Source: Bacteroidota bacterium (GTDB taxonomy: Bacteria; Bacteroidota; Bacteroidia; Chitinophagales; Chitinophagaceae). Taken from it: a stretch of 35,494 nt of DNA. Below are positions 33,883-35,494 of the stretch, one piece after another; position 1 is the first letter of the stretch; each line of letters opens with the position of its first letter. The stretch is taken from positions 1 through 35,494 of the forward strand of contig JAGWVE010000015.1 of NCBI GenBank assembly GCA_018971025.1. The letters are read 5' to 3'. The notes below the pieces were generated by a model. The model saw nothing but the letters and a program-made list of their open reading frames with translations. It did no database searches and was not told where the DNA came from. A program made the position numbers and the translations under genes.

Positions 33883-35373
33883 TTATTTTTTATCGATGTA
33901 ACGTATAAAAGCCTCTAGCTGTTTACCCTTTAATACCCTTGGAAATTTATGTTGCCCTCCTAATTTTCCTTCAGATTCCATAAAACCTCTCACCGTTTCT
34001 TCTTTAATGATTTGTACAGCCACATTTTGTAATGCGCTTTTTCTTTCGGTGGCATAATCATCATTAGTGCTACATAAATACGAATCAATAGCCGTAGCAA
34101 GCTCGTTTTCATTGACCGCGTCGTTACATGCTATGTACCATTTGTGCGCAAACATATTACCAAAAGGAACACCTGTTACAGTATACTCCGGAATACTAAT
34201 GTTAAAATCACGACTCACGGTTTCTACCGCTTTGTTCATATTGTCAACGCTTAAATGTTCACCCACTAAACTTAAAAAATGTTTGGTTCTACCTGTAATG
34301 ATTATTTGAGCATTGTCTTTGTCAATAAATTTTATCGTATCACCAATTAAATAACGCCATGCACCAGCAGCCGTACTTATTAAAATAGCGTATTCGGATC
34401 CTTCTTCTACTTCATCTATTAATAAGGCCGTTGCATTTTCTTTTATTTCACCATCACCGTCAAAATTATTTTCATTAAAAGGAACAAACTCTAAAAATAG
34501 GTGCTGTCCCGTTACAAGCCGCATGCCTGCTGCGTTTTGGTGGTCTTGATAGGCAATAAAACCTTCGCTTGCTAAATAGGTTTCAATATAAGTAATGGGC
34601 CTACCTAATAATTTTTCAAACCCCTTTTTGTAAGGCTCAAAACTTACACCACCATGACCAAAAAAAGATAAGTTGGGCCATAGCTCGTGGATATTTTTGA
34701 GCTCATATTTTTTTACAATCATTTCAATACATAGCTGAATCCAAGCGGGCACACCTACTAAAAAACCAATATCCCATTTTGGCGCTTCTATAACAATTTC
34801 TTCTAACTTTTTATTCCAATCTTTTTCTTTGGCTATTTTTTTTCCGGGTTTATAAAAAGGCTGGAACCAAGCGGGTAATTTTTTTGCAGTAATACCACTT
34901 AAATCTCCGGCGTAAAATCCGGTTCCTTTTTGTAGCTCGGTGCTACCACCAATGGCTAACCAACCCTTTGCAATAGATGCGTATGGTATATTTTTATAGT
35001 GTCTTAAGCTAAGCAATTGTTTTACCATGATGGCTTTGTTGCCCGCTAATAGTTCGTTAGTTACAGGAATGTACTTACTAGAAGCTTCTGAAGTACCACT
35101 ACTTAAGGCGTAATATTTTATGGTACCCGGCCAGCAAACATCAGATTCGCCCTCAATACTTTTAACCCACCACTCCTTGTATATTTTATTATAATTAAAA
35201 ATGGGTACCGCTTTTTGAAAATCCTTTGCAGGCGTTTTACTTTTTAAAAGCGCACTAAATCCATATGTATTTCCAAAAGCTGTGTTTTTTGCACGGCGTA
35301 ATAATTTTTTTAAAACACGGTCCTGTTCTTTTTTAGTGTTTTTGGGAGATAGGGAGAGGTCAAATAGGGCCAT
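33883..35373 (-). CDS. GH3 family acyl-acid-amido synthetase-like protein
   Basis: GH3 proteins are adenylate-forming enzymes that in plants join amino acids to hormones such as auxin and jasmonate; bacterial roles are largely unknown. The 496-residue length is close to the bacterial form. The P-loop-like ALSSGTSEASSKYIPVT is near 90-106 and the second signature ETYLASEGFIAYQ lies in mid-protein. The adenylate-contact YLIGDTIKF and ITGRTKHFLSLVGEHLS complete the N-terminal domain, and a smaller C-terminal lid domain follows. The -7 element TAGCTTTG lies 4 nt upstream. An amino acid exporter lies 2 nt downstream, so an amino-acid conjugate role is possible but only inferred. Confidence 0.92.
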   Translation of the reverse strand: MALFDLSLSPKNTKKEQDRVLKKLLRRAKNTAFGNTYGFSALLKSKTPAKDFQKAVPIFNYNKIYKEWWVKSIEGESDVCWPGTIKYYALSSGTSEASSKYIPVTNELLAGNKAIMVKQLLSLRHYKNIPYASIAKGWLAIGGSTELQKGTGFYAGDLSGITAKKLPAWFQPFYKPGKKIAKEKDWNKKLEEIVIEAPKWDIGFLVGVPAWIQLCIEMIVKKYELKNIHELWPNLSFFGHGGVSFEPYKKGFEKLLGRPITYIETYLASEGFIAYQDHQNAAGMRLVTGQHLFLEFVPFNENNFDGDGEIKENATALLIDEVEEGSEYAILISTAAGAWRYLIGDTIKFIDKDNAQIIITGRTKHFLSLVGEHLSVDNMNKAVETVSRDFNISIPEYTVTGVPFGNMFAHKWYIACNDAVNENELATAIDSYLCSTNDDYATERKSALQNVAVQIIKEETVRGFMESEGKLGGQHKFPRVLKGKQLEAFIRYIDKK

Positions 35374-35377
35374 GTTA

Positions 35378-35385
35378 CAAAGCTA
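35378..35385 (-). promoter_or_regulatory. Candidate promoter for the GH3 operon (-7 element)
   Basis: The minus strand reads TAGCTTTG, a full match to TAnnTTTG, ending 4 nt (TAAC) before the GH3 ATG. Transcription would start at or next to the ATG. No well-spaced -33 is evident. Confidence 0.5.
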
Positions 35386-35403
35386 AAGCAAATTGATACA
35401 AAA

Positions 35404-35435
35404 CTTGAATAGTGGCCGCATCTTCGTTACTTTTG
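35404..35435 (+). promoter_or_regulatory. Promoter for the terminal phosphatase gene
   Basis: CTTG (35404-35407) as a 3-of-4 -33 element and TACTTTTG (35428-35435) as a full -7 element are separated by 20 nt, the canonical Bacteroidota spacing. Only 4 nt (CGCT) separate the -7 from the ATG at 35440. Confidence 0.65.
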
Positions 35436-35439
35436 CGCT

Positions 35440-35494
35440 ATGTTAAAAGAAACACTGATATCTGCTACAAAGGCCGGAGCTGCGGAGTTACAAA
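35440..35494 (+). CDS. Probable inositol monophosphatase family protein (5' fragment)
   Basis: Only 18 codons are in the window, reading MLKETLISATKAGAAELQ, and the gene continues past the edge. The pattern L-x-x-A-x-x-A-G-A resembles the first helix of inositol-monophosphatase/SuhB proteins, which is suggestive only. A well-formed Bacteroidota promoter immediately precedes it, supporting a real start. It is divergent from GH3. Confidence 0.45.
   Translation, partial: MLKETLISATKAGAAELQ

Noticed and set aside
1..35494. tRNA, rRNA, CRISPR, transposase, integrase or toxin-antitoxin genes
   Set aside because: I looked through the intergenic gaps and proteins and saw no such feature.

Overview
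The window is a compact stretch of chromosome from a Bacteroidota bacterium, most likely of the family Chitinophagaceae. Four things point there: promoter-like TAnnTTTG elements (the Bacteroidota -7 signature) in front of many genes, little Shine-Dalgarno sequence, lineage-typical genes (DUF2480, a tandem-domain amidohydrolase pair, short-LID adenylate kinase, YkuD_2-type L,D-transpeptidase, bacterial GH3), and low GC. Nearly every gene is an ordinary housekeeping gene. I see no rRNA, tRNA, CRISPR array, prophage or insertion sequence.

Layout. 1-1489 (+): the 3' part of rho, then a DUF2480 gene. 1491-12625 (-): sterol-desaturase-type hydroxylase, polA, two secreted amidohydrolase-family proteins, a lipoprotein alpha/beta hydrolase and mnmG. 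12626-12771: a short intergenic segment with three ParB-binding (parS-like) palindromes. 12772-14129: ybeY (-), then feoA and nadD (+). 14182-16272 (-): a membrane-anchored PpiD/SurA-like foldase. 16273-16812: a long AT-rich divergent intergenic region. 16813-20806 (+): gamma-glutamyltransferase family, ChaN-like protein, recA. 20911-27737 (+): PlsC-type acyltransferase, mgsA, GNAT, lipoprotein cyclophilin, uvrB, a second acyltransferase, and an acyl-CoA ligase. 27813-28718 (+): OmpA-family lipoprotein. 28755-30167 (-): L,D-transpeptidase-like protein and adk. 30272-32683 (+): msrB, nfu, pnuC and a NadR-type kinase. 32680-35373 (-): unknown exported protein, LysE-type exporter, GH3 protein. 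From 35440 (+): the start of a probable inositol monophosphatase.

The most notable feature is not a protein. The 540-bp region 16273-16812 has the marks of a chromosomal replication origin. Genes on its left run mostly leftward and genes on its right mostly rightward. It holds one exact TTWTNCACA DnaA-box match and several one-mismatch ones, eight AAGGT repeats, AT-rich palindromes, and candidate DnaA-trio runs. A cluster of three parS-like centromere sites lies 3.5 kb away next to mnmG (gidA), a classic origin neighbour. I propose oriC here with moderate confidence; genome-wide GC skew would settle it.

Other points. Two of the three amidohydrolase domains have lost the metal-binding HxH. 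At least four genes (polA, mnmG, GH3, the terminal phosphatase) have a -7 element only 4-5 nt before the start codon, which suggests leaderless mRNAs; a fifth (the L,D-transpeptidase) may do so with a TTG start. Functional groups include NAD supply (nadD, pnuC, NadR-type kinase), lipid activation and acylation (two acyltransferases and an acyl-CoA ligase), and DNA maintenance (polA, recA, uvrB) on both sides of the candidate origin.
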